A stretch of DNA of 64,000 bases from Phoronis australis (GCA_002633005.1 NMRA01000395.1:228994-292993); one strand, 5' to 3'. Numbered from the stretch's first letter, positions 25,076 to 36,240 are shown. Program-made: numbers and translations. The notes: a model not told the origin generated them from the letters alone.

Positions 25076-26505
25076 TATGCTCCCACATATTTATATGTGG
25101 ACCCATTATGCCGTCATCTCCATCTGCCCGTCCGTCTGGCGTCCGTCCGGCGTCCGTCCGGCGTCCATCTGTCCGGCGTCCGCTGCTCTATCTCCAAAAC
25201 CCTTTGACGTACGTTCATGAAATTTTGCACACGCTCCTATCGTGAATGGGGCGGCATGAGCGAACTTTCCGACGGATCCGACTACCGGTGTGCCCCCAGG
25301 TGGCAATTTTAGTTTTTTACGCTTACCTCTATATCTTCAAAGGTCTTAAAGGTATTTTCCTAAAATTTGGCATTTAGGCATCTATTAGTGAGATGAAGCT
25401 ATCCTCCCATTTTCGGATAGATTTGACGTAGTTTGCACCACCTATTGGCCATTTTTGCTGTGTTCGAGTTTTTTGGCGTCCACCCCTCTATCAACCAAAC
25501 CGTTTTAAGGATGATCATGGAAATTGGCATGTATCTTTTTATTATGAAGAGTATGGCTGACGATGATTTTCTGATGATTTCGACTACTGTGGCGCCCATG
25601 GCCGTATCTCCTAAACCGTTGGCAGGTTCTTTACTAGATTCTGCAAGTGTATTTATATAATGTTGACAATAGATGACGACGACTTTGCGACCTATCTGAC
25701 TACTCGTGTGCCCCCTAGTGGCAATTTCATTTTTTTACATTTATTTCGGTATCTTCAAAGGTCCTCAAGGTATTTTCATAAAATTTGGAATATAGGCACC
25801 TATTAGTGAGATGATGTTATCTTTCCGTTTTCGGATGGATTCGGCGTAGTTGGCACCACCTTGTGGCCATTTTTGCTGTTATCGAGTCTGTTTTTTGGCG
25901 TCCACTCCTCTATCCACCAAACCGTTCTAAAGATGATTGTGAAAATTCGCTTGTGTGATTTTTTTTGAAAAGGACTGCTGACGATGATTTTAAGACGATT
26001 TCGACTACTGTGGCAGTTTTGTCTCTTTTTGCGCGCATGGCTGTATCTCCTAAACCGTTTGCAGCATCTTTGCTAAATTTAGCAAGTGCATTTACATGAT
26101 GTTGATAACGGATGATAACAACTTTCGGTCCGATCTGACAACCAGAGTGCCCCCTAGTGGCAATTTTCATTTTTTAGGCTTACCTCTGTGTCTTCAAAGG
26201 TCCTCAACGGATTATCAGAAAGTTTGGAATCTAGGCATTTATTGGTGAGATGATTCTATCCAATCGCTTTCGTATGGAATTGAGGAACTTTCGCGCCACA
26301 TAGTGGCCATTTTTCCTGTTTTCGAGTCTTGTTTTTTGGCGTCCACCCCTTGATGAACCAAACCATTTTGAGGATGACTTTGAAAATTGGTGTATATGTT
26401 CTCAGTGTGAAGAGGACAGTTGACGATAATGCATTCGACTACTATGGCGCCTCCTAGTGGTAGTTTTGTTTTGTTTTGCACCCATAGCTACATCTCCTTA
26501 TTAAA
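25076..26505 (+). repeat. dispersed CCTAGTGGC repeat, 3'-truncated copy
   Basis: It opens with the CCACATATTTATATGTGG head and the GGCGTCCGTCC block, then runs through about three monomers. It stops inside the TTTTGTTTTG/GCACCCATAGC sub-unit without the usual tail. Good cores lie at 25711 and 26150. Confidence 0.85.
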
Positions 26506-26891
26506 GGAGCATACCACCCAAAAAACAACCTAATGTGTATCAATCTAGATCGAGTAGTTCTACTCCATAACGACACGTACAGTTGCGTTACATGACACCT
26601 GACGACAGACGGAGGTATTGAAATTATCCAATGACTTCATCGGTTTCACATGCAGTCTGTTCAGCAGTTCACAACACGGGTTATTGGTGTCAGCTTATCG
26701 CTTGAAGTCATCGTTTAACACCAATAAATCATCAAACTTCGATGTAAAACCCTTAAAAACACACCGAATTCTTATAAAAACGTGTTGTTTTATTTCGCTC
26801 TTACGGATTTATTGGTATTTGGACACACCGTAGCCTACAAAGTTCGGCAGGCCAATAAGGTCCGTAGCAGGAGTTTGGGGTCGGACTAGAT
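26506..26891 (+). other. intron segment, unique sequence
   Basis: About 390 bases between the repeat and the duplicated block; the content is not recognised. Confidence 0.4.
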
Positions 26892-27915
26892 TATTTGCAA
26901 CGATTTAAACATAATTGAGCTCAGTCACTGGAAATGTGAATGTTGCTGAATTTTATGATACTCATTCATAAATTTAAGTTATCTGGTGGCATTTGTTTTC
27001 AGTTTTGACTGGTGTCACTGGTATTCATGTTTCTCGCAAAGAGTCCACGAGTTTGACTATCACATGGAACCATGCCAGAGGCAGTAAGGAGAACTATGTG
27101 GTGGAGTGTAGTGGTGTAGCAAATTCTCTCTCAGAGACACCTGTTGGCGCAAGACAGGCAGTTGATGAAACTGTCAATAGTACTACATGTAGCCCGTTGA
27201 CTCCAGGATCAAAGTATTCTGTTACGATCACTACTATAAAGAATGGTTGGAGTAATGTTAGTGCAAATCTGTCAAATGACAGTGCAAAAACTGGTGAGTT
27301 GCCAGATTGTGTTCAGACACAAATTTTCGTTTGAATATTCTCACGTGTAAGAAGTTCTGGGTGTTGCTTCCTAAATGTTGTGAAACGTAACCCTTTTCTG
27401 TTTTCATCCAACTGTATTCAAATTCATTGTGTTTTATTGGTAAAACAACATTTTCATTGTTATTGATTTCTGTCAAAAGAAAGACAGCACCTTTCCTCAT
27501 GATTGCTGCAATGAATTTGAGGTATATCACTGCGTCCTTTATTGGTCGATGTCAGAATAACAAATTTTGTGGGTATGGATGAGGATGGTATGAAAAATAA
27601 TGAATCCCGTTTTCTGTCATTTTCTTAAAATATTGGTAAGAGAATTTTATAATCAATGAAGAATTTTTAATTATTAAATGAATAAGAAGCAACATGGAGA
27701 AACTGGTTAATCATAAATTTTTTCTGACAACATCCTAGGGTGGGTGTGTTGGGGGGGAGGGTGTGTGTGCGTGTGTGTTTTTGTGCATGAGTTTGTATGC
27801 ATGTATATATGTATCAGCTGTTATTATGCTTAATGTATTACTGTACTCGCCCAGGTAAAATCCTAGCGTGCTTAATTTTGAGAATTTCAATGTTAAGTTG
27901 ATGAGACAAGCATTA
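26892..27915 (+). repeat. segmental duplication, copy 1 (with FN3-2 exon)
   Basis: About 1.0 kb of exon plus flanking intron is repeated about 2.26 kb downstream. It includes a GTGTGTGTGCGTGTGTG tract and extends beyond both splice sites. The copies differ by scattered substitutions and a few small indels. Confidence 0.9.
27003..27293 (+). CDS. exon: FN3 domain 2 (cysteine type)
   Basis: The acceptor is GTTTTCAG and the donor is GTGAGT; 97 codons, phase 1. Motifs: LTITWNHARGS, YVVECSGV (first Cys), STTCSPLTPGSKYSV (second Cys), TIKNGWSNV (Lys-x-Gly-Trp type). It has several N-glycosylation sites (NST, NVS, NLS). Its near twin is FN3-4. Confidence 0.88.
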
Positions 27916-28407
27916 TTCAGTTAGCATTTCACCAGGTATTTAAAGGGCTCGCGAAATTGAGGCTGTTAATCTATCACCACTAGTACACGCGCGCCCTCTA
28001 GTTAATGTATATTTTCCGAATAACCCCATTTGTGTGTGCTTGACTTACAGTGTAAGAAGTATCCAAAAGTATCATTGGCCATATTAACAAAATACCATAA
28101 CACCCAGCATACAAGCTGTGCCAACTTTAGACAAAACTAATAGAAAATCATGTGTTTGTCTCAATTATATGGCAAAACTAAAACTTTTTGCCAATCATAC
28201 TGCCAAGTTGTGTTTTAGTAACCTTATTTATACTCACAATATATTTGTAATATCGAACTTGTATCGTTCAATGTGAAAATGGTCAGAGTTTTTAACACAA
28301 TCGGGTAATTGTTGGCTTTTGCCCGCAACCAAAGCTCTGCTTTTCATCATATTATGTGGTGTTAACTGTTTGTCTCAATGTGCTGTTTGGTAACCAGCTG
28401 TCTTCTG

Positions 28408-28487
28408 TTGTTGCATGGTGTACTGTGTTGTTGCTTGATGTACTGTGTTGTTGCTTGATGTACTGTGTTGTTGCTTGATGTACTGTT
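28408..28487. repeat. 20-bp minisatellite, 4 copies, abutting a splice acceptor
   Basis: The unit TTGTTGCTTGATGTACTGTG repeats, and the partial last copy runs directly into TTGTTGTGTTGCAG, the acceptor of the FN3-3 exon. Confidence 0.9.
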
Positions 28488-28499
28488 GTTGTGTTGCAG

Positions 28500-28763
28500 A
28501 CCTTAGTCCTGTTACCAACTTAACTGTTGTTGCGGAAGAAACAAGTCTGTCTGTCACTTGGCAGCACGGCTCTGGTGATAGAGGGGGTTACAAAGTCATG
28601 TGTCAAACTAGCTCAGAGGAATCGCGCATCATTGATCTATTGAAGAACAATACTACGCTAATGTTTGATAATTTGACTCCTGGTACAGAGTACAATGTCA
28701 CAGTGATGACTGTGAAGAGTGGGTGGGATGTTCAACCTGTTGTGTCACAAGTTAAAAAAACGC
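28500..28763 (+). CDS. exon: FN3 domain 3 (second cysteine lost)
   Basis: The acceptor is TTGTGTTGCAG and the donor is GTAAGT; 88 codons, phase 1. It has LSVTWQHGSGDRGGYKVMC, then LMFDNLTPGTEYNVTVMTVKSGW. The first Cys is kept, but the position of the second is Phe, so the presumed disulfide cannot form. The Lys-x-Gly-Trp motif is intact. Confidence 0.87.
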
Positions 28764-29154
28764 GTAAGTGGTTAAAGTACAGTTAGTCATGTAGGAGGTG
28801 CACCAGTGCTGAAACCTGGTGCTGTGTTTTGTTACTTGAATGACTTCAGTCATAATAAGGTATATCTCTAAATTCACAGAGGGACTAATCCTTGCTGAGT
28901 AATATTACTTAAGCTCGAAATTATGTGAGGATTTTCAAACTTGGCCGATTCCATTCGAGCTTGGGCCAAGGTTATTCAAGTTTTTGAGCCTACTTTGTTC
29001 AAGGTACATGTGCATGTGGTCTTTTCTCTTATCAGAATATTGTGAATTGATGATGCACAGAAAATTTGGAGTTACTGACTTTGCTTGTTGTATTTACAGA
29101 TAAGAGTCCTCAGTCATTTTTATGGGTCAATTTTTCTTTTCACTTTCAAGGAAT

Positions 29155-30183
29155 TTGCCTGCAACGACTTAAACATGATTTAGCTCAGTCACTGGAAATG
29201 TGAATGTTGCTGAATTTTATGATACTCATTCATAAATTTACGTTATCTGGTGGCATTTGTTTTCAGTTTTGGCTGGTGTCACTGGTATTCATGTTTCTCG
29301 CAAGGAGTCCACTAGTTTGACAATCACATGGAACCATGCCAGAGGCAGTAAGGAGAACTATGTGGTGGAGTGTAGTGGTGTAGCAAATTCTCTCTCAGAG
29401 ACACCTGTTGGCGCAAGACAGACTGTTGATGGAACTGTCAATAGTACTACATGTAGCCCGTTGACTCCAGGGTCAAAGTATTCTGTTACGATCACTACTA
29501 TAAAGAATGGTTGGAGTAATGTTAGTGCAAATCTGTCAACTGACAGTGCAAAAACTGGTGAGTTGCCAGATTGTGTTCAGACACAAATTTTCGTTTGAAT
29601 ATTCTCACGTGTAAGAAGTTCTAGGTGTTGCTTCCTAAATGTTGTGAAATGTAACCCTTTTCTGTTTTCATCCAACTGTATTCAAATTCATTGTGTTTTA
29701 TTGGTAAAACAACATTTTCATTGTCATTGAGGTCTGTCAAAAGAAAGACAGCACCAGGTCCTGTCCTCATGACTGCTGCAATGAATTTGAGGTATATCAC
29801 TGCGTCCTTTATTGGTCGATGTCAGAATAACAAATTTTGTGGGTATGGATGAGGATGGTATAAAAAATAATGAATCCCATTTTCTGTCATTTTCTTAACA
29901 TATTGGTAAGAGAATTTTATAATCAATGAAGAATTTTTAATTATTAAATGAATAAGAAGCAACCTGGAGAAACTGGTTAATCATAGATTTTTCCTGACAA
30001 CATCCTAGGGTGGGTGTGTTGGGGGGGAGGGTGTGTGTGCGTGTGTGTGTTTGTGCATGAGTTTGTATGCATGCTTATATGTATCAGCTGTTATTATGCT
30101 TATTGTATTACTGTACTCGCCCGGGTTTATTCCTAGAGTGCTTAATTTTGAGAATTTCAATATTGAGTTGATAAGACAAGCAT
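29155..30183 (+). repeat. segmental duplication, copy 2 (with FN3-4 exon)
   Basis: Second copy of the 1-kb block around FN3-2; similarity starts near GCAACGACTTAAACATGATT and ends after GATAAGACAAGCAT. An 8-base insertion separates the copies near the middle. Confidence 0.9.
29267..29557 (+). CDS. exon: FN3 domain 4 (recent duplicate of FN3-2)
   Basis: Splice sites, length (97 codons) and phase equal those of FN3-2. By eye about 9 of 291 bases differ, with four amino-acid changes (Thr/Ala, Ala/Thr, Glu/Gly, Asn/Thr). Both cysteines and all key residues are kept. Confidence 0.88.
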
Positions 30184-30540
30184 GTACATTTAAAAGCAAC
30201 ATTTTGAGAAGGCTCGATAAACGATTACCTGAATGTTTGTTTTTTCATCTAAATGCCTAATATACTTTTTAAACTGTTTTAGTACGCATGAGTCAAAAGA
30301 ACATTAGCATGTATCCTTCAGTAAAAATTGTGCAGTTTCCTAGCAGAGTTTTCTCTCAAACTGACCATTTCTTAACCAAAGTGTAGCTGTTGCACACAGT
30401 TTGGGAGCAAAAATTCTCAAGAGATGGGCAGTTGCAAAAATATAGGAAGTCTTGATGTTGTGAAATGGAGGCGAGTGTTTGGCGAAGCGTGGGCGATGCC
30501 TGGATGATTACAGTATTGACATCTAAAGTTATTATTACAG

Positions 30541-30834
30541 ATTTGGCTGCTGCCACTGAGCTGAGTGTCGCAAAGAGGAATGCCACTAGTTTGTCAGTGA
30601 CATGGACTCATGCCATTGGAAGTAAAGAGAAGTATGTGTTGGTGTGTACAGCGTCTCCAGATAGGGAACTCGAAACACCACTGAGCGGAACTATGCAAGT
30701 TGATGGAAATATCAATTATGCAACATGTGCATCTCTGTCCCCAGGGTCTAGTTACATTGTTTCAGTAACTACATTGAAGTTGGGATGGAGCAACGTAACT
30801 AGCAGCAGTCTACGGAATAACAGTACTAAAACAA
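30541..30834 (+). CDS. exon: FN3 domain 5 (cysteine type)
   Basis: The acceptor is AGTTATTATTACAG and the donor is GTACGT; 98 codons, phase 1. Motifs: LSVTWTHAIGSKEKYVLVC, YATCASLSPGSSYIVSV, TLKLGWSNV. Residues shared with FN3-2 and FN3-4 (such as GSKE.YV and ETPL/ETPV) make it their closest relative. Confidence 0.87.
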
Positions 30835-31412
30835 GTACGTTTTCTTTGTCTGTCATCATTCACTATGTCCTATGACTTTGTTCTAAAACTTAAATTTTCA
30901 AAACGTCTCATGCTCTGAATTTCAAGCTAAATTGGTTTTGATTTCATACCGTGAAGTGGTTAGCCTAACTAGAGCTGATAGTAAAACGTTTAGCAATTCT
31001 CTGAGTCTGGGATTTAACTTTCACTTTAGCTACTCAATCATTGTATGCACCCGAGTGGAAAACTGACATGAAAACATGCTTCAGAGACTGGTAAAAAGAC
31101 GGGAATTGACGAAAGAATTGGAGTCAGACCTCCCAAGATGAGCTGTAGTTACTGCAGTTAGGCTTCATTGAATTGATAGTCAGTTTGGCACAAACAAATC
31201 ATAGTTGCAAAATGACAAACTTAAGAAAAACTTGTAAATTAAACATATTATACAAGTAATACTAATTAAAATAATATAAAGCAATAGATATACTCTGAAT
31301 GTGTTTGGAGCCATTGGAAAAAATAACTAGCATTATTACCCTGATATTGTAATGAGAGGTTGTGATGCGGTAACATCCTTTCTAAAATCTATTGGTCTAT
31401 TTACAACAGCCT
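30835..31412 (+). other. intron, no recognisable content
   Basis: AT-rich spacer before the foldback element; nothing recognised. Confidence 0.45.
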
Positions 31413-31854
31413 CTAGCCTATTTACATGGGCAAGAAGTTACTGTTTGGTCATTTCTTCAGCCATCTTCAGGTGTTACAGCATTCTTAGAAGAACGAGCAT
31501 GAGTGTACCCATGAGTGTATGGTACGCTCATGGGTGTATGGTACGCTCATGGGTGTATGGTACGCTCATGGGTGTATGTTACGCTCATGGGTGTATGGTA
31601 CACTCATGGGTGTATGGTACATTCATGAGTGTATGGTACACTCATGGAGGTCAATGCTGAGCACTTTTTTCTTTTATCTTGGCGGAAGCTGGGGTTCTTT
31701 CATCATTCCCAGCTTCTGTCAAGAAAAATGTGATTGTCATTGACCACCATGAATGTACCATACTCTGATGCTTGTTCTTCTAATAACACTGTGACACATG
31801 AAGATGGCTGAAGAAATGGCCAACCGTAACTTTTTGACAATGTTTATAGGCTAG
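31413..31854. mobile_element. long foldback (inverted-repeat) element with internal array
   Basis: The left arm from CTAGCCTATTTACATGGG through CATTTCTTCAGCCATCTTCA reappears in reverse complement at the right end (TGAAGATGGCTGAAGAAATG ... TATAGGCTAG). Arms are about 95-105 bases and imperfect. Inside, AGGTCAATG pairs with CATTGACC, and GGCGGAAGCTGGG with CCCAGCTTCTGTC, making nested stems. A 19-bp array fills the left interior. It has no coding capacity; the element class is unknown. Confidence 0.75.
31498..31646. repeat. 19-bp minisatellite inside the foldback
   Basis: The unit TGGGTGTATGGTACGCTCA repeats about seven to eight times with small changes (GCTC/ACTC, GGT/GTT). A related CATGAATGTACCATACTC at 31748-31765 on the opposite side, in inverse orientation, suggests the array grew from one stem arm. 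Confidence 0.9.
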
Positions 31855-32935
31855 AAAATAATGCAATTTATTACAAGTAGGCATTGTGACAACTTACATA
31901 AAACTTGAAATTTGACGTTATGGTAGTCATTTTTTGCAAAGTGTTTCAAGAAGCACGGTTAATCAGATTAACATTTGACTGTTGTTGAGATTCAGAAAAA
32001 CTTCTCCATCGAGCTATAGTCTTTTCGTTATTGTCCAAAACTTATGTAATTGTCTCTTGAAACTATAATCACCATTCAATAATTATTGTTATCTGCAATA
32101 AGATGTGACAGTCATACAGAGACCTTGAATGCGATAAACAGAAGATTGCATTATGTTGAAAATGGTTCTCTGACACTGAAACAGAATTCAACCTGCTTAT
32201 CAGGTATTTTAGGGTTTATTTGTAAAGATCTTTAAATTCTGTTGTATAAAAACATTTTCTTTTAGTTTCAAATTTCAAAAAACGTTATGTCAAATGGTCG
32301 CCACTTTGTCGATTTTTCTCCCATAAGACAAAGCACGTCTCCTTAATGGCAAGACATCTGTAGTTCATTAATTTTCCCTTATATGAAGAATGTGACCTTT
32401 GATCTGAAGCGACTGAGCGCATGCACACATTTATCATAAGTGGCAGGGAGATCAGAAACTCTATGCTAATCACAGAGTCTTTCTTTTGCGCGTATTTCAA
32501 AAATCGTGAATTTTGTTATTTTTCTGGAAATTTCCTCACAGGTGAATTTTTCTGTACTAGACATTGTGAGATGGTACTTTCATCAGGAAATGTTTAAAAG
32601 TTATTTTCTACAAGCTTTCGTGTTCCATGCGTCTTTAAACAGAAGGCTAAGTCCTGTAGCAAATGAAATTCTTTTTCTAATTCGACATAAATACCACAAA
32701 TGTATGATTGTATGTACATTGGCACCCAACGATTAAATCAACAAGGCATTATGGACGACAACAAAACGGCCTAACCAACATGCTCAACTGTGTTGTGGCA
32801 TGACATGACAAAATTAACTAAAACAAAGGCAATAATAATAAGAGCATGCACTCTTTTCAAAAATTACCCAATATGGGCATGTCCAAGAGGCCTATGTTAT
32901 CAAACTAATATCTTTTAGCAAAACATGTTGTTATT
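31855..32935 (+). other. intron spacer before the Gypsy relic
   Basis: No features recognised; it may contain unrecognisable 5' parts of the Gypsy element. Confidence 0.4.
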
Positions 32936-32944
32936 AAATTTTGG

Positions 32945-33560
32945 TCTTCAGTAGAGTAGGGTTCCCAAGGGATATCCTTAGTGTCTGTGGAACGCAGTCC
33001 ACAGTGGAACTGATGAAGGAGGTCAGCACGCTTGTGAGTGCCCAGAAACTGTATACGGCCCCTTACAATCCATGCTGAAACGTTCTTTATGAAAGAATTA
33101 GTGGTGTACTTAAAGCCATGCTGAAGAAGATGTGTCAAGAAAGACCCAAGGGACCAGGACCGGTATCTGCTAGTTGTCCTGTTTGCTTATTGAGAAGTCT
33201 CCCAATCAAGCACAGGATTTTTTTTCTTTCAGTTGCTACATGGCAGGTCCTTAAGAGGTTCGATGCAAATCCGGAGCAAACTCTGGACTGGGAAATACAA
33301 CAACGAAGACCGAAATACTTAACAATATGTATTCAAGCTTGGGAACTGCTTAGAGGAGACCTGCGTCTTGGCTAGAAAAGGCTTGTATAATGCGCAAGGT
33401 ATTCACAAGCATTGCTCCAACAAGAGGACCAGACAGTTTCAAGTGGGACTAAGAGTTTTGGTATTACGTCCCACAGACCACAATAAGCTTACCCCTGCTG
33501 TGGAAGAGGCCAATTACAAGTTAGAGAAGCAGTCAACCATATTGACTACAGAACTGACAT
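32945..33560 (+). pseudogene. Gypsy integrase fragment (core end and C-terminal domain), broken
   Basis: A conceptual reading gives GFPRDILSVCGTQS, where active integrases have Ser-Asp-x-Gly-Thr-Gln-Phe, so the catalytic Asp is gone. LYTAPYNPC, a stop, and YERISG with the catalytic Glu follow. KAMLKKMCQERPK comes next, then, after a frame change, RYLLVVLFAY and another stop. Further on, RQFQVGLRVLVLRPTDHNKL and NGKIKIFHAYLLKAYHE mark the C-terminal domain. Several stops and shifts show it is long dead. Confidence 0.75.
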
Positions 33561-33854
33561 GAACGGCAAGATTAAAATCTTCCATGCCTATCTGCTGAAG
33601 GCTTATCACGAACGCGAGGCTGACAACATAGTAGACAAAAATGAAGCGATCAGAGTGGTGTTAATTGAAGAATGTGTGATTGATGAAGAGACCCTTCTTG
33701 ATGAAGGGGGTTTAGAGCTTTGGCCAGAGGTTCACATTGAAACATACAAGGATGTTAAGCTGTGCGATTGCTTGATGTCAGACCATCGTGAACAGGCACT
33801 ACTGCTCCCACCTGACTACCTAGTAGCTTCACTAATAAGCCTGGAGAGACCAAG
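33561..33854 (+). pseudogene. Gypsy pol linker between integrase and RT
   Basis: An open frame of about 99 codons runs from the KIFHAYLLKAYHE end of the integrase to just before RT and is rich in acidic residues. It carries no domain I recognise. Its continuity with the integrase end on one side and the RT start on the other supports a single polyprotein with INT first. Confidence 0.55.
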
Positions 33855-34900
33855 TTGATGACAGAACAACAAGTGAGAGTGAAACCACGTCAGATGCCAT
33901 ACACTACTCAGGACTTAGTGAAGAAGGAAGTGCAGGAAATGTTAGAGATGAACATCATTGAGCCTTCCACTTTAGCTTACAGCTCTCCTGTAGTGTTGGT
34001 GGCTAAAAAGGACGGCTCCTCACTTTTCTGTACTGATTACCATTGGCTAAATGCAGTGACCGAATTTGACAACGAGCCCATGGGTAACCCTGAAGCTATT
34101 ATGGCATATCTGCTTAGTCAATGTTTCTTCTCAAAGTTCGACTTCACGAAAGGCTACTGGCAAAATTCTCATGGATGAGGCGAGTAAAGAGAAAACCGCA
34201 TTTGTGACTCCAGGAGGTTGTTACCAGTTCCACAGAATGCCATTTGGTTTGGTGAACTCTTCGGCCACGTTCAACAGGATGATTATAAGAATGCTAGCAG
34301 GCTCAGATAATATCGAGCAGTATGTAGACAATGTGCTACTCCACACTGTCACCTGGAAAGAGCATCTCCATACACTGAGGGACTTGTTTCTGGGAGTGAA
34401 ACAGCAGGCTTGACAGTAAAACTGGTGATGTGCAGCATTGGATATGAGGAGGTGGAGTTCCTTGGACATCAGATTGGGACGAACCAGATAGCTATGGATG
34501 ACCAAAGCTAATGAGGATTCAGGACACACCAACGCCTTCTACCAAGACTGAAGTACGGTCATTCTTAGGCTGTACAGGGTATGACCAAAAGTTTGTGCCT
34601 AACTATGCACAGAGAGCCATGCCGTTGACCGATTTAATGAAGAAGGGTTAGCCGAAGAATGTAGTGTGGACTGATATTCATGAACAGGCATTCAAGAAGC
34701 CAAAGCAAGCACTTGGAAGTATTCCAATCCTATGAGTACCAGACTTCACCCAGAGATTCATTGTCAGGATAGACGCATCAAACGATGGTTTACTAGCAGT
34801 CTTACTGCAAGAGTTTGATGATGGGACATTCCCTATTGCGTACGCCAGCCGGAAGCTTAAAGAGAGTGGCATTACTTCACAAAGGAGAAGGAGTGTTTGG
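33855..34900 (+). pseudogene. Gypsy reverse transcriptase, frameshifted
   Basis: The frame opens with VKKEVQEMLEMNIIEPS and SSPVVLVAKKDGS, typical of the RT fingers. FSKFDFTKGYWQ follows, keeping the first catalytic Asp; a frameshift comes soon after. In the second frame FVTPGGCYQFHRMPFGL and IEQYVDNVLLHT are seen; the active-site box is YVDN instead of YVDD. Further pieces, EFLGHQIGT, VRSFLGCTGYDQKFV and a connection-type stretch, are separated by stops. Confidence 0.8.
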
Positions 34901-35310
34901 CTATAGTGTTCCCATTAAATGCTTCCAGTTTTATCTGTACGGGACGGACCCCAAACCATTGGTATATAGTGTTCCCGTTAAATGCTTCCAGTTTTATCTG
35001 TACGGGACAGACCCCAAACCATTGGTATATAGTGTTCCCGTTAAATGCTTCCAGTTTTATCTGTACGGGACAGACCCCAAACCATTGGTTTATAGTGTTC
35101 CCGTTAAATGCTTCCAGTTTTATCTGTACGGGACAGACCCCAAACCATTGGTTTATATTCAGCGCTGTAAGATTGAAAGCCCCAGAGTTATGCGATGGGC
35201 TATAGTGATGCAGAATTGTAAATTCCATGTGGAGGATATCCCGGGAAAATCTAACATTGGTGCAGTCTACTTATGTCGACTAGCAGATCCTGCAATTCAT
35301 GTACCACTTA
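34740..35310 (+). pseudogene. Gypsy RNase H, interrupted by a 63-bp tandem expansion
   Basis: FIVRIDASNDGLLAVLLQE holds the first RNase H Asp, followed by IAYASRKL. The FYLYG..TDPKPL block that follows is present four times in tandem. After it, SPRVMRWAIVMQ and VEDIPGKSN give the normal RNase H end, directly before the LTR-like sequence. Confidence 0.75.
34902..35154. repeat. 63-bp tandem repeat inside the RNase H pseudogene, 4 copies
   Basis: The unit TATAGTGTTCCCGTTAAATG... has period 63, and copies differ at one or two bases. It keeps the frame (21 codons per unit). It arose after or during decay of the element because a functional RNase H has this block once. Confidence 0.92.
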
Positions 35311-35399
35311 AGAGAAGGACACAGAAGCAGAAGATTTTATATCTGTGCCAGATGATTATGAGTTAGAAAATTAGAGAATAATTTTCTCTTTGACAGGGG

Positions 35400-35733
35400 T
35401 GTGTTGTCGTGTGTTGAGGTCAGTACAGTGATGATGTTACTTGTTTACCAAAGAATAGTGTGGAGCATTCTAGAAGATTCTAACACTTTTAAAGTCAGTT
35501 AAAGTTAGTTACAAGAGAGTTACAGTTGAGTTGCAGTCAAGGCTTTGCAGCACTGGGTGGAGCATAGAACAGACATTACGTCAGACGTTTTGTTCGACTA
35601 TGCTTGTGAGCGTACAGTCGAGATTAATAAAGTGATTAACTCGAACCAGTCTGCAGTCTTTTGTTGCACCGAAAGTTATTAGCACCAGTCGGTAACCACC
35701 TGTGCACACCCACACGTTGGGGAAAACGTCACA
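35400..35733 (+). repeat. putative 3' LTR of the Gypsy relic
   Basis: It begins TGTGTTGTCGTG after a purine-poor PPT-like GACAGGGG and ends AACGTCACA, giving the usual TG..CA limits. ATTAATAAAG gives a poly-A signal. No 5' partner exists in the window, so the borders rest on position and end motifs only. Confidence 0.5.
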
Positions 35734-36040
35734 ATTATTTATCAACCAAAATTTTGAGAAATGTTAATGGTGGGTAAAGCGGACTGTGTCTGATCGTGGG
35801 TACACTGAAACTACCTAAACTTGGTCATTCACCTTTCAAATTCATCATTTTCCAGTTTAGGAAAGTATGAGAACAAGCCAGATAATCAATTGTAGTACAA
35901 ACAATTTACAAGATCGAAAAAAAATTTTTTTTAAACATATTGAGTAAATACTATGAGTATTTTGGCCTAGATCAAGTCAGTAAATATGTTTTGTACATAA
36001 ATTATTAACCAAAGCCTTGGCAAGAGCAATACAATGTGAC

Positions 36041-36240
36041 AGCAATGTATTTATAACAGTCCGTTCATCACTGGATGCTAATCAATGTATTTCTAACAGT
36101 CCGTTCATCACTGGATGCTAATCAATGTATTTCTAACAGTCCGTTCATCACTGGATGCTAATCAATGTATTTCTAACAGTCCGTTCATCACTGGATGCTA
36201 ATCAATGTATTTCTAACTGTCCGTTCATCACTGGATGCTA
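36041..36240. repeat. 40-bp minisatellite, 5 copies
   Basis: The unit contains ATCAATGTATTTCTAACAGT then CCGTTCATCACTGGATGCTA. Five copies are almost identical. It ends about 35 bases before the FN3-6 acceptor. Confidence 0.95.

Larger units (their letters stand above)
32936..35733 (+). mobile_element. Gypsy-type LTR retrotransposon relic with INT before RT (Gmr1-like order)
   Basis: Order along the strand: integrase core C-terminal half, integrase C-terminal domain, a linker, reverse transcriptase, RNase H, then an LTR-like sequence. Ordinary Ty3/Gypsy elements have RT-RH-INT. The reverse order with Gypsy-like sequences is known from the Gmr1 group reported in deuterostomes. All domains carry stops or frameshifts. 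No 5' LTR, gag or protease was found. It lies in the sense direction in an FN3-gene intron. Confidence 0.7.
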
